A DNA stretch of 64,000 nt from JBAXGW01 sp037139195. Lineage in GTDB: Bacteria; Bacteroidota; Bacteroidia; Bacteroidales; JAHJDW01. Both the position numbers and the translations under genes were made by a program. Shown here piece after piece: positions 1 through 8,268 of the stretch. The notes under the pieces are model-generated. The model was given only the letters and a program-made list of their open reading frames with translations. It did no database searches and was not told the DNA's origin. Where the stretch lies: NCBI GenBank assembly GCA_037139195.1, contig JBAXGW010000011.1, positions 19,800 to 83,799 on the forward strand. Direction: 5' to 3'. Each line of letters begins with the position of its first letter. Position 1 is the stretch's first letter.

Positions 1-362
1 GCTTCATTATAATCAACAAGCTCTATTATACACATTTCTGCAGCATCACCCATTCTAAAACCAGTTTTTAAAATTCTAGTGTATCCACCTGGTCTATCAG
101 CAACTTTTACAGATATATCTCTGAATAATTCAGTAACAGCATCTTTATCTTGTAAATAACTAAAAACAACACGTCTTGAATGAGTTGAATCTACTTTACA
201 TTTTGTAATTAAAGGTTCAACTAATTTTTTAAGTTCTTTTGCTTTAGCTAAAGTTGTTGAAATTCTTTTATGTTTAATCAAAGAAGCTGCCATGTTTGAA
301 AGCATAGCTTTTCTATGAGAAGCAGTTCTGCCTAAATGATTGATTGTTTTACCGTGTCTCAT
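1..362 (-). CDS. rplQ: 50S ribosomal protein L17 (bL17), partial
   Basis: Large-subunit protein near the exit-tunnel side of the ribosome. Reading down from the ATG at 362 gives MRHGKTINHLGRTASHRKAM, the highly conserved bL17 start, then the motif RISTTLAKAKELKKLVEPLIT. The window edge removes the C-terminus, so only about 120 residues are visible. It follows rpoA with a 6-nt gap, the usual rpoA-rplQ end of the alpha operon, and is co-transcribed with it. Confidence 0.97.
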   Translation of the reverse strand, partial: MRHGKTINHLGRTASHRKAMLSNMAASLIKHKRISTTLAKAKELKKLVEPLITKCKVDSTHSRRVVFSYLQDKDAVTELFRDISVKVADRPGGYTRILKTGFRMGDAAEMCIIELVDYNE

Positions 363-368
363 CTCTTA

Positions 369-1361
369 TTATTCCTTGTCTAGTTTATATTTTGCTATAT
401 TCATTCCAAAAGTTAGTCCTTTGTTTTGAACTAATTCTTCTAATTCTGTTAATGATTTTTTTCCGAAATTTCTAAATTTCAAAAGATCATTTTTATTAAA
501 CTGTACTAAATCACCAAGAGTATCAACATCAGCTGCTTTCAAACAATTTAATGCTCTCACTGATAAGTCCATATCAACTAATTTAGTTTTTAATAATTGA
601 CGCATGTGAAGAGAAGTTTCATCAAATTCTTCAGTAGCAGTTTTTTCTTCTGTATCTAAAGTAATTTTTTCATCTGAAAACAACATAAAATGATAAATCA
701 ATATTTTTGCTGCTTCTTTTAATGCATCTTTTGGATTAATTGATCCATCAGTTTTGATGTCCATTACTAATTTTTCATAATCCGTTTTCTGTTCAACTCT
801 ATAATTTTCAATAGAATATTTAACATTTTTTATTGGAGTAAAAATAGAATCAATAAAAATCGTACCAATAGAAACATTAGCAGTTTTATTTTCTTCTGAA
901 GGAACATATCCTCTACCTTTATCAATATTAATTTCCATGTTAAACTTAACAGAAGGCTCCAAATTGCAAATCACTATTTCTGGATTTAACACTTGGAAAC
1001 CAGATAAAAATTTACCTAAATCTCCAGCAGTAATTTTATCTTGTCCTGTTATTGAAATTATCACTTTTTCAGACGTTGAGCTTTCAATTTGCTGTTTAAA
1101 TCTAATTTGTTTAAGATTTAAAATTATCTCAGTAACGTCTTCAATAACACCCTTAATAGAAGAAAACTCATGATCACATCCTTCAATTTTTATTGATGTT
1201 ATAGCAAAACCTTCAAGAGAATTAAGCAAAATTCTTCTCAATGCATTTCCTATTGTAATACCATATCCAGGCTCAAGTGGTCTAAATTCAAATACTCCTG
1301 TAAATTGATCTGAATCCAACATTACAACTTTATCGGGCTTCTGAAATGCTAAAATTGCCAT
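369..1361 (-). CDS. rpoA: DNA-directed RNA polymerase subunit alpha
   Basis: Assembly platform of RNA polymerase. The N-terminal dimerisation domain (about residues 1-230) carries the conserved LEPGYGITIGNALRRILL block at residues 29-46. A short acidic linker rich in Glu and Thr leads to the C-terminal domain (about 250-330), which contains LSVRALNCLKAADVDTLGDL and KFRNFGKKSLTELEE, the helix-hairpin-helix-type surface that binds UP elements and activators. Length (330 aa) is normal. It lies between rpsD (21-nt gap) and rplQ, as in most bacteria, so polymerase alpha is made together with ribosomal proteins. Confidence 0.98.
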   Translation of the reverse strand: MAILAFQKPDKVVMLDSDQFTGVFEFRPLEPGYGITIGNALRRILLNSLEGFAITSIKIEGCDHEFSSIKGVIEDVTEIILNLKQIRFKQQIESSTSEKVIISITGQDKITAGDLGKFLSGFQVLNPEIVICNLEPSVKFNMEINIDKGRGYVPSEENKTANVSIGTIFIDSIFTPIKNVKYSIENYRVEQKTDYEKLVMDIKTDGSINPKDALKEAAKILIYHFMLFSDEKITLDTEEKTATEEFDETSLHMRQLLKTKLVDMDLSVRALNCLKAADVDTLGDLVQFNKNDLLKFRNFGKKSLTELEELVQNKGLTFGMNIAKYKLDKE

Positions 1362-1382
1362 ACTTTTTATACTATTTTATTA

Positions 1383-1985
1383 TTACTTAGAATACAATTC
1401 AACAATAAGTTGTTCTTTAAAATTCTCAGGAATTAAATCACGTTCAGGATAATTCAAAAAAGCACCTGACATTTTTTCTACATTCCATTCTAACCAAGAA
1501 AAATTCATTCTTGATGATAACGAATTAACAACAACTTCTAATGATTTAGATCTTTCTCTAACAGCAACTACATCACCAGGTTTTAAAACATAAGAAGGAA
1601 CATTTACAACTTCACCATTAACAACTATATGTTTATGAGAAACTAATTGTCTAGCTCCGTCTCTAGAAGGTGAAATTCCTAATCTATAAACAACGTTATC
1701 AAGTCTAGCTTCTAATAATTGTAATAGATTTTCACCAGTAATACCTCTTTTTCTAGATGCTACATTAAATATTTTAGCAAATTGTTTTTCTAAAATACCA
1801 TAAGTGTACTTCATCTTTTGTTTCTCTAACAACTGTACACCATATTCAGAAACTTTTTTTCTTTTTCTAGTTGCACCATGTTGTCCAGGAGGGTAATTTT
1901 TTTTCTCTAAATATTTATCAGGACCATAAATTGGTTCTTTAAACTTTCTTGCAATTCTTGACTTTGGACCTATATACCTTGCCAT
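1383..1985 (-). CDS. rpsD: 30S ribosomal protein S4 (uS4), zinc-free form
   Basis: Primary 16S rRNA-binding protein that nucleates assembly of the 30S body; in many bacteria it also represses its own operon. The start MARYIGPKSRIARKF and the motif YPPGQHG are typical of Bacteroidota S4. The S4 RNA-binding fold, with LDNVVYRLGISPSRDGARQLVSH, covers about residues 95-150. There is no cysteine anywhere in the 200 residues, so this is the C-minus (zinc-independent) version. It sits between rpsK and rpoA with gaps of 26 and 21 nt. Confidence 0.98.
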   Translation of the reverse strand: MARYIGPKSRIARKFKEPIYGPDKYLEKKNYPPGQHGATRKRKKVSEYGVQLLEKQKMKYTYGILEKQFAKIFNVASRKRGITGENLLQLLEARLDNVVYRLGISPSRDGARQLVSHKHIVVNGEVVNVPSYVLKPGDVVAVRERSKSLEVVVNSLSSRMNFSWLEWNVEKMSGAFLNYPERDLIPENFKEQLIVELYSK

Positions 1986-2011
1986 TTATCTAAATTTTAA
2001 AATAAACAATA

Positions 2012-2401
2012 TTAAACTCTTCTTCTTTTTGGAGGTCTGCAACCATTATGAGGTATAGGAGTGATATCCATAATTTCAGTTACTTCAATTCCTATCGTAT
2101 TCATTGATCTAATTGCTGATTCTCTTCCTGATCCAGGTCCTTTAACGAAAACTTTTACTTTTCTCAATCCTAAATCGTATGCAACTTTTGCACAATCTGC
2201 TGCGGCTGTTTGAGCTGCATAAGGAGTATTTTTCTTTGATCCTCTAAATCCCATTTTACCAGCAGAAGACCATGAAATCACTTGACCAGCATTATTTGTC
2301 ATCGAAATAATAACATTATTAAATGATGCATGAATATGCGCTTGTCCAATTGCTTCAATTTTTACTACTCTCTTTTTTGTAACCTTTGTTGTTTTTGCCA
2401 T
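2012..2401 (-). CDS. rpsK: 30S ribosomal protein S11 (uS11)
   Basis: Platform protein of the small subunit, next to the mRNA exit channel and the 3' end of 16S rRNA. It is recognised from IHASFNNVIISMTNNAGQVISW, GFRGSKKNTPYAAQ and the C-terminal DITPIPHNGCRPPKRRRV, all hallmarks of uS11. A basic N-terminal extension (TTKVTKKRVVK) precedes the core. Length 129 aa is normal. Genes rpsM, rpsK and rpsD are in the canonical order. Confidence 0.98.
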   Translation of the reverse strand: MAKTTKVTKKRVVKIEAIGQAHIHASFNNVIISMTNNAGQVISWSSAGKMGFRGSKKNTPYAAQTAAADCAKVAYDLGLRKVKVFVKGPGSGRESAIRSMNTIGIEVTEIMDITPIPHNGCRPPKRRRV

Positions 2402-2447
2402 AATGTAAGGTGTTCTATATTCTAATAATACTTCTAATTAAAACTTA

Positions 2448-2825
2448 TTATTTAGTTGCTTTTTTCTTATTTGCAACAGTTTTCTTTCTACCTTTTCTAG
2501 TTCTAGCATTATTTTTGGTACTTTGTCCTCTAGTAGGCAGACCTAATCTATGACGAATTCCTCTGTAAGAACCAATGTCCATCAAACGTTTAATATTAAG
2601 TTGTACTTCTGATCTTAAAGCACCTTCAACTTTAATATTATCACCAATAATATTACGAATTGCAGCTTGCTGATCATCGTTCCAATCAGATACTTTTAAA
2701 TCGAAACTTATTCCAGCTTCAAGTAATATTTTTTTAGCAGTGCTTCTTCCGATACCATAAATATAAGTTAAAGCAACTTCACCTCTTTTGTTCTTTGGTA
2801 TATCTATACCCGCTATTCTTGCCAT
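2448..2825 (-). CDS. rpsM: 30S ribosomal protein S13 (uS13)
   Basis: Head protein of the small subunit that contacts the P-site tRNA and bridges to the large subunit. The start MARIAGIDIPKNKRGEVALT, the helix-two-turn-helix segment YIYGIGRSTAKKIL, and SYRGIRHRLGLPTRGQ with TKNNARTRKGRKK are diagnostic. The lysine-rich C-terminal tail is the part that reaches the tRNA. Length 125 aa is usual. It is preceded by rpmJ (32-nt gap) and followed by rpsK (46 nt, the widest gap in the operon). Confidence 0.98.
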   Translation of the reverse strand: MARIAGIDIPKNKRGEVALTYIYGIGRSTAKKILLEAGISFDLKVSDWNDDQQAAIRNIIGDNIKVEGALRSEVQLNIKRLMDIGSYRGIRHRLGLPTRGQSTKNNARTRKGRKKTVANKKKATK

Positions 2826-2857
2826 ATATTAATAATGATTTTGTTGTCTAAAAATAA

Positions 2858-2974
2858 TTATCCTTGTCTTTGTTTTAATTTAGGGTTCTTTTTATTTATA
2901 ATATAAATTCTTCCCTTTCTACGAACAACGATACAATCCTCTGTTCTTCTTTTTACTGATGCTCTTACTTTCAT
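2858..2974 (-). CDS. rpmJ: 50S ribosomal protein L36 (bL36), zinc-free form
   Basis: A 38-residue ribosomal protein encoded between rpsM and infA. The translation starts MKVRASVKRRTEDC and ends NPKLKQRQG, matching bL36 from end to end. The classical zinc ligands C11, C14, C27 and H32 are replaced except Cys14 (Thr11, Asn27, Lys32), so it should not bind zinc. Position after infA and before rpsM is the expected one. The ATG at 2974 is the only sensible start. Confidence 0.95.
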   Translation of the reverse strand: MKVRASVKRRTEDCIVVRRKGRIYIINKKNPKLKQRQG

Positions 2975-2989
2975 TACTTTAAAAATTTA

Positions 2990-3208
2990 TTATTTATATC
3001 TGAATGTAATTCTTCCTTTTGTTAAATCATAAGGCGACATCTCTATTCGCACTTTATCACCTGGTAATATCTTAATATAATGCATTCTCATTTTACCAGA
3101 TATATGTGCGATTATTAAATGTCCATTTTCCAATTCTACGCGAAACATAGCATTACCTAATGATTCTGTAACAGTACCGTCGAGTTGAATTGAAGATTGT
3201 TTTGCCAT
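2990..3208 (-). CDS. infA: translation initiation factor IF-1
   Basis: Single OB-fold (S1-like) protein of 72 aa that occupies the A site during initiation. The start MAKQSSIQLDGTVTESLGNA, the core FRVELENGHLIIAHISGKMR and the end PYDLTKGRITFRYK are typical of IF-1. It begins 6 nt after the map stop codon and precedes rpmJ by 15 nt. This is the normal map-infA-rpmJ arrangement. Confidence 0.98.
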   Translation of the reverse strand: MAKQSSIQLDGTVTESLGNAMFRVELENGHLIIAHISGKMRMHYIKILPGDKVRIEMSPYDLTKGRITFRYK

Positions 3209-3214
3209 GCTGTA

Positions 3215-3985
3215 TTAATTATTATTTATTATTATTTCTTCAAATGTTGATAAAATATCTGCCTTCTCTTTTCCTATTGCTATTGTATGTTCAAAATGTG
3301 CTGACGGTAATCCATCACTTGTTACAATAGTCCATCCATCTTTTAATTGTCTAACATTTCTTTTGCCAAAATTAATCATAGGCTCAATTGCTATAACCAT
3401 TCCCTCTTTAAGTTTTTGACCATTTCCTTTTTTACCATAATTAGGCACCTCTGGACTTTCATGCAACTTTTTACCTACTCCATGTCCTACTAACTCTCTT
3501 ACAACAGAAAATCCAAAAGATTCTGCATAAGTTTGAATAGCATTTCCTATATCTCCTACTCTATTTCCTTCAATAGCTTTTTCAATCCCTAAATATAAAC
3601 AAGATTTAGTAACTTCTAAAAGTTTTAAAATTTCTTGTTTTACATCACCTACAGCGAAGGTAAAAGCTGAATCTCCATAAAACTTATTTACAATAGTTCC
3701 ACAATCAATTGAAACGATATCACCTTCTTTTAATTCTCTATTACTAGGAATTCCGTGAACAACTTCTGAATTAATTGAAATACAAAGAGTATTTGGATAT
3801 CCATTGTAATTTAAAAAGCCAGGTATTCCATTATTGTCTCTTATAAATTGTTCAGCTAATTTATCTAAATATAAAGTAGATATACCAGGTTTAATCTCTT
3901 TAGAAACTAAAGCTAAAGTTTTTCCAACAAGCAAAGAACTTATTCTTATTAATTCAATTTCTTCTTTTGACTTATATATTATCAT
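3215..3985 (-). CDS. map: methionine aminopeptidase, type I
   Basis: Removes the initiator methionine from nascent proteins; a cytosolic dinuclear metal enzyme with the pita-bread fold. The metal ligands are visible: Asp in SIDCGT and in GDSAFTF, His in ELVGHGVGKKLHE, Glu in IAIEPM and Glu in AHFEHTIA. Length 256 aa is that of type Ia enzymes, with no N-terminal SH3 or zinc extension. The gene lies directly between secY (11-nt gap) and infA (6-nt gap). The adk gene found here in many other bacteria is absent. Confidence 0.98.
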   Translation of the reverse strand: MIIYKSKEEIELIRISSLLVGKTLALVSKEIKPGISTLYLDKLAEQFIRDNNGIPGFLNYNGYPNTLCISINSEVVHGIPSNRELKEGDIVSIDCGTIVNKFYGDSAFTFAVGDVKQEILKLLEVTKSCLYLGIEKAIEGNRVGDIGNAIQTYAESFGFSVVRELVGHGVGKKLHESPEVPNYGKKGNGQKLKEGMVIAIEPMINFGKRNVRQLKDGWTIVTSDGLPSAHFEHTIAIGKEKADILSTFEEIIINNN

Positions 3986-3996
3986 CTTTTGAACTG

Positions 3997-5349
3997 TTAC
4001 ATTCCCATAGATGAGCGTCCTTTAATTCTTCCAGACTTCATTAAACCATCATAATGTCTCATTAATAGATGGCTTTCAATTTGTTGAAGTGTGTCTAAAA
4101 CAACACCCACAAGAATCAATAATGAAGTACCTCCGAAAAAATGAGCAAATTGACTATTCACACCAAATATTTGTGCAAAAGCAGGTAAAATAGCAATTAT
4201 TGCAAGGAATAAAGATCCAGGTAAAGTTATTCTTGACATAACGGTATCAATAAATTCAGCAGTCTTTTTTCCAGGCTTAACACCAGGAATAAACCCACCA
4301 TTTTTCTTCATATCTTCTGCCATTTGTTGAGGATTGATTGTTATCGCAGTGTAGAAATAAGTGAAAACAACAATCATTAAACCAAATATAAAATTATACC
4401 AAAAACCTGTAAAGTCAGATAAAGTACTTGCTAAACCATTTAAGGATTCTGATTTAGCAAAACCCACAAGTGTTAAAGGTAGAAACATAATTGCTTGCGC
4501 AAAAATAATAGGCATTACTCCAGCAGCATTAACCTTAAGAGGAATATACTGTCTAGCACCACCATACTGTTTATTTCCAACAATTCTTTTTGCAAATTGA
4601 ACTGGAATTCTTCTTGTTCCTTGAACTAACAAGATAACAAAAACAATAACCAAAATCAGAACAACAATTTCAATTAAGAAAACTACTAAACCACCACCAG
4701 CATTGAATCTAGAAATAAATTCTCCAAATATAGCAAAAGGTAATCTAGCAATAATACCAATCATAATAATAAGAGATATACCATTTCCAATACCTTTATC
4801 AGTAATTTTCTCACCTAACCACATAACAAACATAGTACCTGTTACTAAAATTGCAACAGAAGAAACCCAGAAAAACATAGATGGCTCACCAACATTAGTA
4901 AAAGGAGCAATTGCTTCTTTAGGTAGTTGATAAGTTAAGTTTTTGATATAAGCAGGTGCTTGAGCAGCTGTAACAATAACAGTTAAATACCTAGTTATTT
5001 GATTTATTTTTCTACGTCCACTTTCACCCTCTTTCTGCATTTTTTGAAAATACGGAACTGCTATTCCTAATAATTGAACAACAATAGATGCAGAAATATA
5101 AGGCATAATACCAAGTGCAAAAACTGATGCATTTGCAAAAGCGCCTCCAGAAAACATATTTAATAAACCTAAGATACCACCGTCAGTTTGTTTATGCAAT
5201 GCACTTAATTGCGATGGGTCAATTCCAGGTAATACAATAAAAGAACCTAGTCGATAAATCAATAATATACCAAGAGTATACATAATTCTCGTACGAAGTT
5301 CTTCAATCTTATAAATATTTTTTATTGTTTCAATTAATTTTTTCATCAA
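3997..5349 (-). CDS. secY: preprotein translocase subunit SecY
   Basis: Channel subunit of the SecYEG translocon in the inner membrane. About ten hydrophobic segments are visible over 450 aa. Characteristic stretches are RLGSFIVLPGIDPSQL near residue 35, LGIMPYISASIVVQLL at about 80-95, GIGNGISLIIMIGI near 190 and the cytosolic loop VQGTRRIPVQFAKR near 245-260. The 8-nt spacing to rplO upstream and 11 nt to map downstream place it inside the ribosomal operon. Confidence 0.98.
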   Translation of the reverse strand: MMKKLIETIKNIYKIEELRTRIMYTLGILLIYRLGSFIVLPGIDPSQLSALHKQTDGGILGLLNMFSGGAFANASVFALGIMPYISASIVVQLLGIAVPYFQKMQKEGESGRRKINQITRYLTVIVTAAQAPAYIKNLTYQLPKEAIAPFTNVGEPSMFFWVSSVAILVTGTMFVMWLGEKITDKGIGNGISLIIMIGIIARLPFAIFGEFISRFNAGGGLVVFLIEIVVLILVIVFVILLVQGTRRIPVQFAKRIVGNKQYGGARQYIPLKVNAAGVMPIIFAQAIMFLPLTLVGFAKSESLNGLASTLSDFTGFWYNFIFGLMIVVFTYFYTAITINPQQMAEDMKKNGGFIPGVKPGKKTAEFIDTVMSRITLPGSLFLAIIAILPAFAQIFGVNSQFAHFFGGTSLLILVGVVLDTLQQIESHLLMRHYDGLMKSGRIKGRSSMGM

Positions 5350-5357
5350 TTAAAAAA

Positions 5358-5804
5358 TTATAAATTAGTAGCTGTTCCACCATTTGCTTCAATAGCTTTA
5401 ATAGCAGCTTTTGAAAAAGCATGAGCTTTAACTTCAACTTTAGACTTTAATTCTCCTCTTCCTAAAACTTTAATTTTATCATTTTTTGATATTAAACCAT
5501 TATCATACAATGTATCTTTATCAATCAAAGTTAATCCTTTTTCTTCAGCTAAGCGTTGAATAACATCAAGATTAATTGCATTATATTCAATTCTATTTAA
5601 AGGTTTGAAACCAAATTTTGGTACTCTTCTATACAAAGGCATTTGTCCACCTTCAAATCCAGGTTTCTTTGAATAACCAGATCTAGATTGAGCTCCTTTA
5701 TGACCTCTTGTTGATGTTCCACCTCTACCAGATCCTTGTCCTCTACCTATTCTTTTTCTTGCTTTGACAGCACCATCAGCTGGTTTTAAATTCGTTAAGT
5801 CCAT
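5358..5804 (-). CDS. rplO: 50S ribosomal protein L15 (uL15)
   Basis: Late-assembly large-subunit protein. The N-terminus MDLTNLKPADGAVKARKRIG is followed by the Gly/Arg-rich extension GRGQGSGRGGTSTRGHKG that threads into 23S rRNA, then the KPGFEGGQMPLYRRVPKFGF signature. The globular C-terminal half ends with KAAIKAIEANGGTATNL. Length is 148 aa. It is followed by secY after 8 nt, as in the spc operon. Confidence 0.98.
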   Translation of the reverse strand: MDLTNLKPADGAVKARKRIGRGQGSGRGGTSTRGHKGAQSRSGYSKKPGFEGGQMPLYRRVPKFGFKPLNRIEYNAINLDVIQRLAEEKGLTLIDKDTLYDNGLISKNDKIKVLGRGELKSKVEVKAHAFSKAAIKAIEANGGTATNL

Positions 5805-5829
5805 ATATATTATACTTTTCCTATTATCA

Positions 5830-6012
5830 TTAATTTAATTCTTCAATCTTAACAAGGTGATTAACCTTGTTTACTATTCCTAAAATCTGAGGCGTTGCAT
5901 TATGTTCAACAGATTGGTTCATTTTTTTAATTCCTAAAGCAACCAAATTTTTTCTTTGACGTTCTGGTCTATCAATAGTACTTTTTATTTGTGTAATTTT
6001 TATTCTTCTCAT
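5830..6012 (-). CDS. rpmD: 50S ribosomal protein L30 (uL30)
   Basis: A 60-residue large-subunit protein of the short bacterial type. KITQIKSTIDRPERQRKNLV and ALGIKKMNQSVEHNATPQILG are the uL30 signature. It sits between rpsE (17-nt gap) and rplO (25-nt gap), its standard place in the spc operon. Confidence 0.97.
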   Translation of the reverse strand: MRRIKITQIKSTIDRPERQRKNLVALGIKKMNQSVEHNATPQILGIVNKVNHLVKIEELN

Positions 6013-6029
6013 TTTAGTTTTTTTTAGGA

Positions 6030-6548
6030 TTAACCTTTAAACACTTTTTCTAGGCTTATACCTCTAATTTGTGCAATTGAATTAGCATCTTTCATTTTTG
6101 ATAAAGCATCAAAAGTAGCTTTAACAACACTATGAGGATTTGATGAACCTTTTGATTTAGCTAAAACGTCTTTAATTCCAACACTTTCAAGGACAGCTCT
6201 CATAGCTCCACCAGCAAGTACTCCAGTTCCAGGAGCAGCAGGTTTAACAAGAACTAAAGCACCACTGTATCTACCTTCTTGTTCATGAGGTAAAGTACCT
6301 TTAATAATAGGAACTTTAATTAAATTTTTCTTAGCATCATCAACGCCTTTAGCAATTGCAGCAGTAACCTCACTAGCTTTTCCTAAGCCATGACCAACAA
6401 TACCTTTTTCATTACCAACAACTACTATCGCAGAAAAACTAAAAGTTCTACCACCTTTTGTTACTTTTGTAACACGCTGAATGCTTACTAATCTATCTTT
6501 GAATTCTATCTCGCTTGATTTTACTCTATTAACGTTAACTTTCGACAT
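6030..6548 (-). CDS. rpsE: 30S ribosomal protein S5 (uS5)
   Basis: Small-subunit protein at the mRNA entry site, involved in helicase activity and decoding accuracy. The N-terminal double-stranded-RNA-binding fold has RVTKVTKGGRTFSFSAIVVV, and the C-terminal domain has PAAPGTGVLAGGAMRAVLES and IKDVLAKSKGSSNPHSVVKA. Length 172 aa is normal. It is flanked by rplR and rpmD. Confidence 0.98.
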   Translation of the reverse strand: MSKVNVNRVKSSEIEFKDRLVSIQRVTKVTKGGRTFSFSAIVVVGNEKGIVGHGLGKASEVTAAIAKGVDDAKKNLIKVPIIKGTLPHEQEGRYSGALVLVKPAAPGTGVLAGGAMRAVLESVGIKDVLAKSKGSSNPHSVVKATFDALSKMKDANSIAQIRGISLEKVFKG

Positions 6549-6591
6549 CTTAAGTATTCTTAAATTTTTAAAATATAATCTTTATAAGGAA

Positions 6592-6948
6592 TTAAAATTT
6601 CAATCCTGCTTCTCTTGCAGCATCAGCTAAAGCCTTTACTCTGCCATGATATAAATAACCATTTCTATCAAATACAGCATTATCAATTCCAGCCTCTTTT
6701 GCTCTTACAGCAATTAATTTACCAATTTCTTTAGCTTGATCAATCTTTGGATTTTTAACACCTGTATAATCTTTGTCTCTTGAAGATGCAGAAATTAATG
6801 TTACACCTTTACTATCATCAACTAATTGTGCATATATTTCTTTATTGCTACGAAAAACAGTCAAACGAGGTGCATTAGCAGAACCTAATACCACTTTTCT
6901 GATCCTCATTTTAATCCTGTTTCTTCTTTCTAATTTTGTTAAAGCCAT
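6592..6948 (-). CDS. rplR: 50S ribosomal protein L18 (uL18)
   Basis: Binds 5S rRNA together with L5 in the central protuberance. The start MALTKLERRNRIKMRIRK, then APRLTVFRSNKEIYAQLVDD and the end NAVFDRNGYLYHGRVKALAD are diagnostic. Length is 118 aa. Gaps of 40 nt to rplF upstream and 43 nt to rpsE downstream are among the larger spaces in this cluster. Confidence 0.98.
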   Translation of the reverse strand: MALTKLERRNRIKMRIRKVVLGSANAPRLTVFRSNKEIYAQLVDDSKGVTLISASSRDKDYTGVKNPKIDQAKEIGKLIAVRAKEAGIDNAVFDRNGYLYHGRVKALADAAREAGLKF

Positions 6949-6988
6949 TTTAACTAATATTTTAATATGTTATATTCAGTTAATTATT

Positions 6989-7546
6989 TTATTTTGCTGA
7001 AGCAGATTTTCCAGCTTTACGACGAATTACTTCACCTACAAACTTAATACCTTTTCCTTTATATGGTTCAGGTTTTCTATATGATCTAATTTTTGAAGTA
7101 ATAAGACCTAATAATTGTTTATCAGCACATTGTAGTATAATTAAAGGATTCTTTCCTTTTTCATCAACTGTAGTTAACTTAACTTCAGAAGGAAACATAA
7201 AAACAATTGGGTGTGAATATCCTAAAGCTAATTCTAATTGTTGTCCTTTAGCTACAGCTTTATATCCAACACCAACTAATTCTAAGTTAGCTTTAAAGCC
7301 TTCTGAACATCCAAAAACCATATTGCTAATTAAAGTTCTATACAATCCATGAAATGATCTATGTTCTTTACTATCAGAAGGGCGCTCAACAATAATTTCG
7401 CTATCACTTATATTAATAATAATATCTTTAGCAACCTTTTGAGATAACTCTCCATTTGCACCTTTAACAGTTACTATGTTTTCAGAGTCAACATTTACAG
7501 TAACTCCTTTAGGTATTTTGATTGGTAATTTTCCTATTCTTGACAT
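6989..7546 (-). CDS. rplF: 50S ribosomal protein L6 (uL6)
   Basis: Two-domain large-subunit protein near the factor-binding site. The start MSRIGKLPIKIPKGVTV, the central LVGVGYKAVAKGQQLELALG, and the C-terminal RSYRKPEPYKGKGIKFVGE are typical. Length is 185 aa. Unlike its neighbours this gene has a textbook Shine-Dalgarno: AGGAGG (minus strand, 7559-7554) lies 7 nt before the ATG at 7546. In a phylum that rarely uses SD pairing this is unusual and supports the start choice. Confidence 0.98.
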   Translation of the reverse strand: MSRIGKLPIKIPKGVTVNVDSENIVTVKGANGELSQKVAKDIIINISDSEIIVERPSDSKEHRSFHGLYRTLISNMVFGCSEGFKANLELVGVGYKAVAKGQQLELALGYSHPIVFMFPSEVKLTTVDEKGKNPLIILQCADKQLLGLITSKIRSYRKPEPYKGKGIKFVGEVIRRKAGKSASAK

Positions 7547-7553
7547 TTTTTTC

Positions 7554-7559
7554 CCTCCT
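7554..7559 (-). promoter_or_regulatory. canonical Shine-Dalgarno sequence of rplF
   Basis: AGGAGG on the minus strand, with a 7-nt spacer to the rplF ATG. Other starts in this operon have only A/T-rich leaders, which is the norm in Bacteroidota. Whether it matters for translation is inference. Confidence 0.6.
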
Positions 7560-7564
7560 GGTTT

Positions 7565-7960
7565 TTAGAATACAAAACATAAAATTTCACCACCAACATT
7601 ATTTGTTCTAACTTCTTTATCAGTCATTAAACCCTTTGATGTTGATAATATTGCAATTCCTAAACCATTCTTAACTCTTGGCACATTGCTAGAAGAAGCA
7701 TATTTTCTTAACCCTGGAGTACTAACTCTAGTTAACTCATTGATAGCAGAAACTTTTGTTATAGGATGATATTTTAAAGCTATTTTTATAGTAGCTTGAG
7801 GTTTAGTATCCTCAACCTTATAGTTTAAAATATACCCTTTTTCAAATAAAATTTTTGTAATATCAATTTTGATATTTGATGCAGGAATTTCAACAATCCT
7901 ATGATTGGCTATAATAGCATTCCTTACTCGTGTTAAATAATCTGCAATTGGATCAGTCAT
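7565..7960 (-). CDS. rpsH: 30S ribosomal protein S8 (uS8)
   Basis: Primary binder of 16S rRNA helix 21; in E. coli it also represses the spc operon by binding mRNA. The start MTDPIADYLTRVRNA and the C-terminal block LGIAILSTSKGLMTDKEV with GGEILCFVF are the uS8 signature. Length is 131 aa. It lies between rpsN (31-nt gap) and rplF (18 nt), the normal order. Confidence 0.98.
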   Translation of the reverse strand: MTDPIADYLTRVRNAIIANHRIVEIPASNIKIDITKILFEKGYILNYKVEDTKPQATIKIALKYHPITKVSAINELTRVSTPGLRKYASSSNVPRVKNGLGIAILSTSKGLMTDKEVRTNNVGGEILCFVF

Positions 7961-7991
7961 TTTCTTTTATAATTATATTTTTAAATATTTA

Positions 7992-8261
7992 CTACCAACT
8001 AGCTTTTGTAATTCCAGGTATTTTTCCTGCTAAAGCCATTTCTCTAAAACATATACGAGAAATTCCAAACTGTCTCATATATCCTTTTGGTCTTCCTGTT
8101 AATTGGCATCTGTTATGTAAACGAACAGGTGATGCATTTCTTGGAATAGTTGTTAATGCTAAATAGTCACCAGCTTCTATTAATTGTGCTCTTTTATTAG
8201 CGTACTTAGCTACAAGTTTTTGCCTTTTAACTTCTCTAGCCTTCATTGATTCTTTTGCCAT
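7992..8261 (-). CDS. rpsN: 30S ribosomal protein S14 (uS14), zinc-free form
   Basis: Head protein of the 30S subunit. The 89-aa length and the motifs RNASPVRLHNRCQLTGRPKG and FGISRICFREMALAGKIPG identify the long C-minus form. The zinc-binding 61-aa form with two CxxC pairs is not used here. It sits between rplE (7-nt gap) and rpsH. Confidence 0.98.
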   Translation of the reverse strand: MAKESMKAREVKRQKLVAKYANKRAQLIEAGDYLALTTIPRNASPVRLHNRCQLTGRPKGYMRQFGISRICFREMALAGKIPGITKASW

Positions 8262-8268
8262 ATCTCAA

